Of a DNA stretch of 64,000 nt, positions 44,493 to 52,648 are shown one piece after another; the first letter of the stretch is position 1, and each line of letters starts with the position of its first letter. The DNA comes from Flavobacterium saccharophilum (GTDB lineage: Bacteria; Bacteroidota; Bacteroidia; Flavobacteriales; Flavobacteriaceae), in NCBI RefSeq assembly GCF_900142735.1, contig NZ_FRBY01000004.1, positions 434,001 to 498,000 of the forward strand. The letters are read 5' to 3'. A model generated the notes under the pieces. It had not been told where the DNA came from. It searched no databases and was given only the letters and a program-made list of their open reading frames with translations. The position numbers and the translations under genes were made by a program.

Positions 44493-44975
44493 ATGAAACT
44501 GCAAAAATCAAAATTGTTAGTATCAAAAGTAATTTTATTAATCGTTTTTATATTCTTTAATGCACAGGGTATGAAAGCACAAAACAATAACACAATGAAA
44601 ACTCATAATTTAGATACAGAAGCCATTACAGATGCAATAGAAAATTATTATTTTAAAGGTATTTACGAAGGAGATGCCATACTGTTGGAAAGCATTTTTT
44701 ATCCCGGAACATTAGTGTATGGAGATGTAAACGGGCAACCGTACTTTAAAACAGCTGACTTATATTTAGATGGCGTTAAAAACAGACAAAGTCCGAAAGA
44801 TGCAGGCAAACCTTATAAAGGCGAAATTCTCAATATAAAAGTCGTAAACTCAATTGCGATGGCAGAGATTAATTTAAAAATGTACGAGTTTAATTATCGG
44901 GATTTTTTATCTTTCCATAAGATTAATGGCAAATGGTATATTGTCAATAAAATGCTGACCAATGTAAGTGAATAA
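44493..44975 (+). CDS. Exported lumazine-binding-like (NTF2-fold) protein
   Basis: A 160-residue protein with a signal peptide (1-30, ending MKAQ). The rest matches the NTF2-like 'putative lumazine-binding' group (ITDAIENYYFKGIYEGDAILLESIFYPG, ...FLSFHKINGKWYIVNK). No catalytic role is established. The nitronate monooxygenase gene starts 17 bp after its end, so they are probably co-transcribed from the promoter carrying Crp-like site 2. Confidence 0.82.
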   Translation: MKLQKSKLLVSKVILLIVFIFFNAQGMKAQNNNTMKTHNLDTEAITDAIENYYFKGIYEGDAILLESIFYPGTLVYGDVNGQPYFKTADLYLDGVKNRQSPKDAGKPYKGEILNIKVVNSIAMAEINLKMYEFNYRDFLSFHKINGKWYIVNKMLTNVSE

Positions 44976-44992
44976 CTTTAAAAAGTAAAGTC

Positions 44993-46078
44993 ATGTGGTA
45001 CAATACAAAAGCAACAGAATTACTTGGAATTCAATATCCAATATTACAAGGACCATTTGGAGGTAATTTATCCTCTGTAGCCTTGACCGCAGCGGTTTCA
45101 AACGCTGGCGGACTGGGTGGTTACGGTGCCTATACAATGACACCTCAGGAAATTTTTGAGGTTGATAAACAAATAAAAGCAGCGACTGATAAACCGTATA
45201 ATCTTAATCTTTGGGTTTCTGATCATGATATTGCTGAAGCTGGGTTATCAGAGGAACAATTCAATAAAGCTGCAGCATTATTTAAACCTTATTTTGATGA
45301 AGTTGGAATCCCGTTACCGGAAAAACCAGCTTCCTTTCAATCCAGATTTGAAAATCAATTGGACGTTATTTTAGATGTTCGTCCAAAAGTATTCAGTTTT
45401 ATGTTTGGTGCATTGCCTCCCGATGTTTTGGAACAAGCCCGAAAATTAGGAATTATAACGGTTGGGGCTGCAACAACTTTAGACGAAGCTATTTTTTTAG
45501 AAAATTCAGGTGTTGATATGATTATCGCATCCGGTTTTGAAGCTGGTGGACATCGTCCTTCATTCTTAGCTTCGGCAGAAAGCTCTTTAAACGGAACTTT
45601 TGTTTTGCTGCAATTAATTCGGGAGAAAGTAAAAATTCCGGTTATTGCGGCTGGCGGAATTGCAAATGGAAAAGGAGTTGCAGCAGCATTAGCTTTAGGA
45701 GCAAGTGCAGCGCAAATCGGAACCGCTTTTCTGGCCGTTGATGAATCAAATGCATTGCCAATTCACAAACAAATGTTGTTCTCAGATGCAGCTAAATATT
45801 CTACTTTATCACGCGCTTATACCGGAAGATTGGGTCGAGGAATAACCAGTAGAATTGCAAAGGAAATTATGGGGAAAGAAGCAAGTGTTTTACCATTCCC
45901 ACTGCAAACGACTTTTATGTCACACTTGCGTAAAGCCGCGCTCGATCAGGAAAAATGGGATATGATTTTATTTTGGGGAGGACAAATTGCACCCATTTTA
46001 AAACATACAAAAGCCACTGAATTAATGCATTCTTTGATTGAAGAAACAACGGCTTATTTTGATAATTTAAAAGCTTAG
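44993..46078 (+). CDS. Nitronate monooxygenase family protein
   Basis: A 361-residue FMN enzyme: Y-P-I-L-Q-G-P-F-G-G-N-L-S-S at the start, S-N-A-G-G-L-G-G-Y-G, then I-I-A-S-G-F-E-A-G-G-H-R and P-V-I-A-A-G-G-I-A-N-G, the FMN-phosphate binding loop. It oxidises alkyl nitronates or related nitroalkanes to carbonyl compounds. There is no signal peptide, so it is cytoplasmic. It is part of the probable operon starting at 44493, just upstream of the TetR unit. Confidence 0.92.
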   Translation: MWYNTKATELLGIQYPILQGPFGGNLSSVALTAAVSNAGGLGGYGAYTMTPQEIFEVDKQIKAATDKPYNLNLWVSDHDIAEAGLSEEQFNKAAALFKPYFDEVGIPLPEKPASFQSRFENQLDVILDVRPKVFSFMFGALPPDVLEQARKLGIITVGAATTLDEAIFLENSGVDMIIASGFEAGGHRPSFLASAESSLNGTFVLLQLIREKVKIPVIAAGGIANGKGVAAALALGASAAQIGTAFLAVDESNALPIHKQMLFSDAAKYSTLSRAYTGRLGRGITSRIAKEIMGKEASVLPFPLQTTFMSHLRKAALDQEKWDMILFWGGQIAPILKHTKATELMHSLIEETTAYFDNLKA

Positions 46079-46112
46079 TAGAAAATTATTTTTAAATTAA
46101 AGTTAATAGATT

Positions 46113-46142
46113 TTGAAATAAAGACCGTTCGGTCTATATTTG
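46113..46142 (+). promoter_or_regulatory. tetR promoter with overlapping operator
   Basis: TTG (46113-46115), 19 bases, then TATATTTG (46135-46142) is an excellent flavobacterial promoter. The palindrome AGACCG-TT-CGGTCT (46122-46135) fills the spacer and overlaps the -7 element by one base, ideal for autorepression by the TetR protein that starts at 46163. Confidence 0.85.
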
Positions 46143-46162
46143 CAACTTAGAATTTGGAAATC

Positions 46163-46744
46163 ATGAGTAAAGCAGAACGAACCAGACAATTTATAATTGA
46201 AACGTCGGCGCCTCTTATTAATAAAAAAGGCATGGCGGGTACTTCATTGAGTGATATAATGGAAGCTACAAAGTTGGCTAAAGGAGGTATCTATGGTAAT
46301 TTTGAAAATAAAGAGGAAATCTGTATGGAGTCTTTTTTATATCTCAGAACACAGTTAGCATCAAAATTAGATGTAGCGGCTTCCAAAGGTAAGTCGGCTA
46401 AAGAAAAACTTTTTAATTTGCTGGATGTGTATGGCAATCGAAAAAATATGGCAGAAGGTTGCCCTATTATGAATTTTGGAACAGAGGCTGATGACACAAA
46501 TCCAATCATGAAAGAACTGGTAAAAAAAGCAATTCTTTCTGCTCAGAAAAGATTTTTAACTATAGTTGAAGAAGGTATTCAGAATAAAGAATTATCATCA
46601 GAAATAAATCCGGAACATTTTAGTATCAGGACTTTCGCTATGATAGAAGGCGCTATTTTGTACCGAAAAGTATTTGGAAACGATGATCAGATGCATATCG
46701 TTCTGGACAGCATTAGGAATGAATTTGAAAAGTATGTATTATGA
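46163..46744 (+). CDS. TetR-family transcriptional regulator
   Basis: A 193-residue protein, starting at the ATG at 46163. An in-frame TTG at 46154 is rejected because the promoter leaves only a short leader. N-terminal HTH: A-E-R-T-R-Q-F-I-I-E-T-S-A-P-L-I-N-K-K-G-M-A with T-S-L-S-D-I-M and K-G-G-I-Y-G-N-F-E-N-K-E-E (about 5-50). The ligand domain contains A-E-G-C-P-I-M-N-F-G, the AcrR/YxaF-like C-terminal group that senses electrophiles or quinones. Two matching palindromes (46122 and 46767) bracket this gene, indicating autoregulation and control of the efflux pump. Confidence 0.92.
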   Translation: MSKAERTRQFIIETSAPLINKKGMAGTSLSDIMEATKLAKGGIYGNFENKEEICMESFLYLRTQLASKLDVAASKGKSAKEKLFNLLDVYGNRKNMAEGCPIMNFGTEADDTNPIMKELVKKAILSAQKRFLTIVEEGIQNKELSSEINPEHFSIRTFAMIEGAILYRKVFGNDDQMHIVLDSIRNEFEKYVL

Positions 46745-46766
46745 CATATTTTTTTTGAACAATTTT

Positions 46767-46780
46767 AGACCGATTGGTCT
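46767..46780 (+). promoter_or_regulatory. TetR operator before efflux gene
   Basis: AGACCG-AT-TGGTCT has one arm mismatch relative to the palindrome at 46122. It lies 27 bases before the transporter ATG. The adjoining TATTTTAA is a weak -7. Confidence 0.75.
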
Positions 46781-46806
46781 ATTTTAATAATAATAATTTT
46801 TACAAA

Positions 46807-48021
46807 ATGAGAAATTTAGAAGAAAACCATAAAGGTTTCAGCACCCTTTTAGCTCTGGCACTTATACCACTATCCGGATTTGCAACAGATATTTATTTAC
46901 CATCGCTTCCTGCCATGGCAAAAGACTTAAATGTAACAGCCGGTGCCATTCAGCTTTCCTTAGTCTTTTTTATGTTCAGTTTAGGTGTAAGCCAGATTTT
47001 TATAGGAAGTATATTAGATAGTTTCGGGCGTTTTAAAATAAGTATTGCTTCATTGGCGGTCTTTTCGGTAACAAGCTTTATTATTGCTTTTGTGCCTAAT
47101 ATTTATGTTATATATGCCATGAGGGTTATTCAGGGAATTGCAATTGCTTTTATTGTAGTCTCAAAACGTGCTTACTTTGTCGATCTGTATTCAGGAGACA
47201 AATTAAAAAGTTATATCAGTTTATTTTCTATCATTTGGGCCTGTGCGCCAATCATGGCTCCGTTTTTAGGAGGTTATTTACAGAGTTTATTTGGCTGGAG
47301 ATCTAATTTTTATTTCCTTGGAGGATTATCATTACTCTTTTTGATTTTAGAACTTTTATACAGTGGAGAATCACTAAAATATTTTCATCCGTTTAAATTG
47401 AAATCCATTGCGGAAACCTATTCTGGTATGCTGAAAACAGCCGATTTTACATTAGGAATCGTAATTCTGGGGATTTGTTTTGGTTTAGTAGTGGTGTACA
47501 ATTTGGTTAGCCCTTTTATCATAGAACGTGTATTTGGTTATTCTGCAATTACAACGGGTTATAGCTCCTTATTATCCGGTTTATCTGTTATGACCGGAGG
47601 AATTATCGCAAAATCGCTTATTCATAAACCGTTGGTAAAAAAAGTAACAATTGCCGTTTCTGTACAGCTGACTTTAGTAGTATTAATGATTTTTACTTCG
47701 CAATTTGTAAGTAATATTTATACGGTAATTGGTTTTACAATGGGATTAAATCTTTGTGGCGGTTTTATCTTTAATATTATTTACGGTTACTGTCTGAGCC
47801 GTTTTTCAAAAAATGCTGGTATAGCAAGCGGGCTTACTGGTGGGGCCACATACATGGTAAGTTCTGTCTTTAGCTATGGATTTGTTAATCTATATGCCGT
47901 TAAAAGCCAATTATTGCTTGGTTTAGCAAACCTGTCTTTGATTTTAATTATCAGTTTAATTTTTATAGCTTTTAATAGATATAGATCACGAAATGCAATA
48001 GGTGCTACTGCTACAGCTTAA
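46807..48021 (+). CDS. Bcr/CflA family drug efflux MFS transporter
   Basis: A 404-residue protein with 12 hydrophobic helices. An earlier in-frame TTG at 46774 lies within the operator and is rejected. A-T-D-I-Y-L-P-S-L-P-A-M-A is the signature of the Bcr/CflA group (drug:H+ antiport), followed by G-S-I-L-D-S-F-G-R-F. It is most likely a proton-driven exporter of a toxic small molecule that is also the TetR inducer. A weaker relative of the tetR operator precedes it, so it may be transcribed both with tetR and from its own promoter. Confidence 0.92.
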   Translation: MRNLEENHKGFSTLLALALIPLSGFATDIYLPSLPAMAKDLNVTAGAIQLSLVFFMFSLGVSQIFIGSILDSFGRFKISIASLAVFSVTSFIIAFVPNIYVIYAMRVIQGIAIAFIVVSKRAYFVDLYSGDKLKSYISLFSIIWACAPIMAPFLGGYLQSLFGWRSNFYFLGGLSLLFLILELLYSGESLKYFHPFKLKSIAETYSGMLKTADFTLGIVILGICFGLVVVYNLVSPFIIERVFGYSAITTGYSSLLSGLSVMTGGIIAKSLIHKPLVKKVTIAVSVQLTLVVLMIFTSQFVSNIYTVIGFTMGLNLCGGFIFNIIYGYCLSRFSKNAGIASGLTGGATYMVSSVFSYGFVNLYAVKSQLLLGLANLSLILIISLIFIAFNRYRSRNAIGATATA

Positions 48022-48216
48022 AAATAATAGTTACAAGGTTACTATATAGGGAAATCACGCCACTTAATATTCTGGGAGAGATTTTATTGTCGCTTACTAT
48101 TTCTTTAAGTTTCAAATTATGCTTTTTGCCGAAGCTAACGAGTCATCTGTCGAATTTTTAATTTTTTAGCGTATGTATTATATAATTTTATGCTAATAAA
48201 TTAAGACAATACACAA

Positions 48217-50130
48217 ATGATTAAAGAAAGTATAAATTTTAAAGAGGCTGGAAAGTTTGAAGAAACACGTTTTGAAAAGATTCATAATGTGATTTTTGAT
48301 TCGTCTCAGGAAGCGTCTATATTAGTTGCTCAGGAAATCGCGAACATCATTCAGAGAAAAGAGGAATTGAATGAACCTTGTGTTTTAGGATTGGCAACCG
48401 GATCTTCCCCTATAAAAGTATACGAAGAATTAGTACGACTTCATAAAGAAGAAGGTTTGAGTTTTGCAAACGTAGTCACTTTCAATTTAGATGAATATTA
48501 TCCAATGGATAAAAACAATATTCAAAGTTACTGGCACTTTATGCACGAACATCTTTTTGATCATGTAAATATACTACCTCAAAATATCAATATTCCCGAC
48601 GGAAATGTAAGCAGTGAAGATCTTCAGCAATATTGTATCGATTATGAAATGAAGATTAAAGATTATGGCGGATTGGATTTTCAGCTTTTAGGAATTGGAA
48701 GAACGGGTCATATCGGATTCAATGAGCCGGGTTCTCACGTAAATTCAGGAACCAGAAGTATTACATTGGATCACTTAACAAGAGTTGATGCTGCATCTTC
48801 TTTTTTAGGGATTGATAATGTACCCAGAAAAGCCATTACAATGGGAATTGGTACTGTAAAACATGCCAAAAGAATTGTATTGTTAGGATGGGGAATCAGC
48901 AAAGCCGAAATAATTAAAAAAACAATTGAGGGAGAAATTTCTTCAAGAGTACCAGCTACTTATTTACAACAGCATAACAACACAACATTTGTCTTAGATA
49001 CGGAAGCTTCATCAGAATTAACCAGAGTTAAAACACCCTGGTTAGTGAAATCGGTAATCTGGACAGAAGAATTAAAATTGAAAGCTGTGGCTTGGTTAAG
49101 CGAATTGACTCAAAAGCCTTTCCTTAAACTAACAGACAAAGATTATAACGATAACGGAATGTCAAGTGTTTTGACAGAAGAAGGAACTGCATACCATTTA
49201 AATATTAAGATGTTTAATAAAATGCAGCAAACAATCACGGGCTGGCCAGGTGGAAAACCAAACGCAGATGATACCTACAGACCAGAACGTGCCACTCCGG
49301 AGAGAAAAAGGATTATCATTTTCAGTCCACATCCTGATGATGATGTTATTTCGATGGGAGGAACTTTTGATAGATTGGTAGAGCAGGGGCATGATGTTCA
49401 TATTGCTTACCAGACTTCTGGAAATATTGCGGTTTCTAATGAAGAAGCTTTAAAATTTGCTGAGATTTCAAAAGCATTAAATACTAATTCAGTGGAATCT
49501 GAAAATATTATCAACTTTTTGAAAAACAAAAAAAGCAATGATATTGATTCCCTAGAAGTGCGAAAATTAAAAGGATTGATTAGAAGAAGTGAATCTTTAG
49601 CCGCAACACGTTATTTAGGCTTGCCGGATTCTAATGTAAATTTTCTTGATCTTCCTTTTTATGAAACGGGAACAGTAAAGAAAAATAATCTTGGTGAAGC
49701 GGACATTAAAATTATGTGCGATATCATCGAAAGAATTAAACCACACCAAATTTACGCAGCGGGAGATTTAGCAGACCCGCACGGAACACACAAAGTATGC
49801 TTGGACAGTTTGTTTGAAGCTTTGAAAAGATTAAAACACAACAGTTATATGGATGATTGCTGGGTTTGGTTATACCGTGGAGCCTGGCATGAATGGGAGT
49901 CGTACCAAATTGAAATGGCGGTTCCAATGAGCCCCGATCAGGTGCTTAAAAAACGTCATGCAATTTTCTATCACCAGTCTCAAAAAGACGGAGTTATGTT
50001 TCAGGGAGATGACAGCAGAGAATTTTGGGTAAGAGTAGAAGACAGAAACAGATTAACAGCAGAGAAATATCACGCTTTAGGACTAGCAGATTATTCGGCT
50101 ATTGAAGCTTTTAAACGTTATTATTTCTAG
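48217..50130 (+). CDS. nagB: NagB-PIG-L fusion: glucosamine-6-phosphate deaminase with LmbE-like domain
   Basis: A 637-residue fusion. Residues 1-280 are NagB: L-A-T-G-S-S-P-I, F-N-L-D-E-Y-Y-P and L-L-G-I-G-R-T-G-H-I-G-F-N-E-P-G-S carry the catalytic Asp, His and Glu. Residues 365-637 are PIG-L/LmbE-like: I-I-I-F-S-P-H-P-D-D-D-V-I-S-M-G-G (metal site) and D-P-H-G-T-H-K. This fusion is common in Bacteroidota. The first part converts GlcN-6-P to Fru-6-P and ammonia; the role of the second, deacetylase-like part is uncertain. It links released GlcNAc to glycolysis and suits the glycan locus downstream. Confidence 0.93.
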   Translation: MIKESINFKEAGKFEETRFEKIHNVIFDSSQEASILVAQEIANIIQRKEELNEPCVLGLATGSSPIKVYEELVRLHKEEGLSFANVVTFNLDEYYPMDKNNIQSYWHFMHEHLFDHVNILPQNINIPDGNVSSEDLQQYCIDYEMKIKDYGGLDFQLLGIGRTGHIGFNEPGSHVNSGTRSITLDHLTRVDAASSFLGIDNVPRKAITMGIGTVKHAKRIVLLGWGISKAEIIKKTIEGEISSRVPATYLQQHNNTTFVLDTEASSELTRVKTPWLVKSVIWTEELKLKAVAWLSELTQKPFLKLTDKDYNDNGMSSVLTEEGTAYHLNIKMFNKMQQTITGWPGGKPNADDTYRPERATPERKRIIIFSPHPDDDVISMGGTFDRLVEQGHDVHIAYQTSGNIAVSNEEALKFAEISKALNTNSVESENIINFLKNKKSNDIDSLEVRKLKGLIRRSESLAATRYLGLPDSNVNFLDLPFYETGTVKKNNLGEADIKIMCDIIERIKPHQIYAAGDLADPHGTHKVCLDSLFEALKRLKHNSYMDDCWVWLYRGAWHEWESYQIEMAVPMSPDQVLKKRHAIFYHQSQKDGVMFQGDDSREFWVRVEDRNRLTAEKYHALGLADYSAIEAFKRYYF

Positions 50131-50190
50131 GTTGATTTAAAATATAATAGACTATATTTCATGTGGTTTATTTGGTTAGTTACCAACTTG

Positions 50191-50225
50191 AAAATGCAGC
50201 CCTGGTTAGGCTGCATTTTTTTTTG
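50191..50225 (+). terminator. Terminator after nagB fusion
   Basis: Perfect stem AAAATGCAGCC (50191-50201) and GGCTGCATTTT (50209-50219), loop of seven, then T-run. Confidence 0.88.
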
Positions 50226-50268
50226 TATGAAAGTTATTTGTTATTTGTTAGAAGTTTTACGCAATAAT

Positions 50269-50365
50269 GTCATCCTGAGGAACGAAGAATCACACTAGTA
50301 GCTCGACAAAGATTGGCGATTCTGGGAGCGGAATTTATTGTGTGATCTTCGTTCCTCAGGATGAC
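50269..50365. repeat. Inverted repeat with GTCATCCTGAGGAACG arms
   Basis: The left arm 50269-50295 (GTCATCCTGAGGAACGAAG...) and the right arm 50340-50365 are near-perfect complements, with one base indel, around a 44-base loop. It lies between the convergent nagB and LytTR genes and is another family of intergenic element. Confidence 0.85.
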
Positions 50366-50390
50366 AAACTGGACGAAAAGGTGTGTGTGT

Positions 50391-51104
50391 TTAGATCGAA
50401 GAATTCAAAATTCTTTGTTTGACATGCTCCATGTACGATCTTCCAATTACGTATCTAAGACCTTCAATCTCAATGCTGTTTCCTTCAACGGCATCGATTT
50501 TATCAATGGCTATCGTGTACGATCTGTGTATTCTTAAAAAATTTCTTTCAGGAAGTAAATCGGTGAAATCTTGTAAGGTACTATGAATGATATATTTGCC
50601 GGTTAGAGTGTTTATTTTTAAATAATCCTTCAGACTTTCAATAACTAAAATCTCATTAAAGAAAATTTTCTTCATTCTTTTCTTGTCAATTTTTACAAAA
50701 ATAAAAGGGCTATCCGCGCTACTTTCCAACGGATTGTTGTTTTTGCCTTCAAGTCTTTTACTTGCTTTGTTTAAAGCTTTCATTAACCTTGGGAATTCGA
50801 TTGGTTTTACCAGATAATCTAATACATCTAATTCGTAAGTTTCAATCGCAAATTGGCTGTAAGCACTGGTAATGATAAGCAGGGGCGGATTTTCAAGACT
50901 TTTTATAAAATTGATGCCATCCAAAACCGGCATGTTAATATCTAAAAAAATGACATCAACATTGTTGTTTTTTAAAAAGTTTAAACCTTCTATTGGATTG
51001 CTAAAAGTGTTTATAACCTCAAAATTTTCGATTGGCTCTAAATAATTTTTAATGACATTAATTGCCAATGGTTCATCATCTATGATTAAACAATTTATTT
51101 TCAT
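50391..51104 (-). CDS. LytTR-family response regulator, second pair
   Basis: A 237-residue protein. Receiver: D9-D10-E11, phosphorylation site D55 in V-I-F-L-D-I-N-M-P-V-L-D-G, and V-K-P near 105. LytTR domain at about 135-237 (FVKIDKKRMKKIFFNEILVIESLKDYLKI, FLRIHRSYTIAIDKIDAVEG). It is downstream of the kinase at 51163 on the same strand (58 bp gap). Its location between nagB and the glycan genes suggests it regulates carbohydrate use; no matching direct repeat was found nearby. Confidence 0.92.
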   Translation of the reverse strand: MKINCLIIDDEPLAINVIKNYLEPIENFEVINTFSNPIEGLNFLKNNNVDVIFLDINMPVLDGINFIKSLENPPLLIITSAYSQFAIETYELDVLDYLVKPIEFPRLMKALNKASKRLEGKNNNPLESSADSPFIFVKIDKKRMKKIFFNEILVIESLKDYLKINTLTGKYIIHSTLQDFTDLLPERNFLRIHRSYTIAIDKIDAVEGNSIEIEGLRYVIGRSYMEHVKQRILNSSI

Positions 51105-51162
51105 CTTTATTAATATTATTTTTTGAGCGAAATAATTTTAGTGGTATTTTTTTTTAGGTGTA

Positions 51163-52221
51163 TTAAGCGACTTTAATTTTCAGCTTTACAACAAAAATAT
51201 TCTTTTTATTTTTAAAAGAAAGTTTGTACTCATTTTTATTATAACCTAATTCTAGTCTTTTTTTGACATTTTCAATTCCTATACCACTTGACTGGTTAAA
51301 ATTATCTGTGTGGTGCGTAATTTCTGGCATTGGGTTCGAAATTGTAAAATATAGAAAATCATCTTTTACTTTGAAGTTAATATTAATTACAACTTTTCCT
51401 GTATTTCTGTTTACACCATGTTTAAAAGAATTTTCAATAAAAGTCAGTAATATTATGGGTGCAATTTCCTTATCATGAATATCTCCCGAAATAGACATAT
51501 TTACTTCTAATCTGTCATCATTTCTAATTCGCTCCAGATCCAGATAATTTTGGATACACAGTATTTCGTTTTCCAAACTTTGTCTTTTACTTTTAGTGTC
51601 ATAAAGCATATAACGCATTAACTCAGAGAGTTTGATAACGACTTTTGGTGTTTTGTTTGATTTTTCTACTGATAAAGCATAGATATTATTCAACGTATTA
51701 AAGAAGAAATGAGGAGAAATTTGTGACTTTAAAAATAGCAATTCGGTTTCCAATTGCGATTTTTCAAGGTCCGTAACTCGCTTTTGCTCATTCAGGAAAT
51801 CAAAGGTTATTTTAATTGCAGTTACAAAAGTCATTACATACAATTCTCCCATCATCATCTCAATGCTGTAATTGAGTGTTAGTTTGGTTATGACTTCCGG
51901 CCCTTCGGGCCAAACGTTATGAGCGATTAATAAGTAGGTAAGGTTGAATTTTAGAATTACCATTAAAAAAATAGAGGACAGAATCGCAAATACATATAAT
52001 ATGTACTTTTTTCGATAAATCAGGTAGGGCATAAAAATCAAAATATTCAGATAACACAAAGTCATGTGAATTGGAAAGCCCAGTAAATTTGTTTTTAAGG
52101 AATACCAGTAGTCATTGAAATAGCTTCCCCATCGAAAAGTATTAAATAAAAAGTAAGTAAGCCAAAAAAGGACGTGATAACGCAGTGGTATCCGAGAAAG
52201 TTTGCCAGAACTGAAATTCAT
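51163..52221 (-). CDS. LytS-type sensor histidine kinase, second pair
   Basis: A 352-residue membrane kinase with four hydrophobic helices in the first 140 residues, then Q-I-S-P-H171-F-F-F-N-T-L-N (phospho-acceptor His) and a HATPase part with E-N-S-F-K-H-G-V and G-I-G-I-E-N-V-K-K-R. There is no sugar-binding domain, so it probably senses a membrane-embedded or cytoplasmic signal. It is divergent from the SSS symporter gene across 427 bp. Confidence 0.92.
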   Translation of the reverse strand: MNFSSGKLSRIPLRYHVLFWLTYFLFNTFRWGSYFNDYWYSLKTNLLGFPIHMTLCYLNILIFMPYLIYRKKYILYVFAILSSIFLMVILKFNLTYLLIAHNVWPEGPEVITKLTLNYSIEMMMGELYVMTFVTAIKITFDFLNEQKRVTDLEKSQLETELLFLKSQISPHFFFNTLNNIYALSVEKSNKTPKVVIKLSELMRYMLYDTKSKRQSLENEILCIQNYLDLERIRNDDRLEVNMSISGDIHDKEIAPIILLTFIENSFKHGVNRNTGKVVININFKVKDDFLYFTISNPMPEITHHTDNFNQSSGIGIENVKKRLELGYNKNEYKLSFKNKKNIFVVKLKIKVA

Positions 52222-52648
52222 AATTAGAGTGTTTTTTGTGACTTTTTTTGATGTTTATCTTCGTTTATATGTCGTCCGTCTAAAATAGTTTTGCTAAAAA
52301 TCAAATTTGTTTAGATTTAGAGTTAAATTAAGATTGTTTTTATCTGAAGAAATCTGTATTTTGTTTTACGACCAAATCTGATTGCAAGTTGTGAAATAAA
52401 AGTGTACAAAAATAAAAGTCGGTAAGTTTTTTTTAAACTCCGTTTTCTTCACTAAATCGATTTACGTATAAAATAATAAAGTCATGTTAACGAAGAAACA
52501 ATATCGCATCATCAACAAGTTTTTCCTGAGGATCTTAAAATCAATGTAAAACCTGTTTATTACAAAGATTTCAAAAAAAATAACCAGTACACAAAAAACT
52601 AAAAACAGAAATAAAAATTAACTAACCAGCAAATAAATAATAAAATTA
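52222..52648. other. Long intergenic region before SSS symporter
   Basis: 427 bases between the divergent kinase and symporter genes, with no hairpin and no complete gene. The stretch 52480-52602 is an ATG-less open frame whose translation looks protein-like (VFPEDLKINVKPVYYKDF), perhaps a remnant. I could not place a -7 element confidently. Confidence 0.35.

Noticed and set aside
46774..46806. TTG start of the MFS transporter
   Set aside because: It is inside the TetR operator; ATG at 46807 is preferred.
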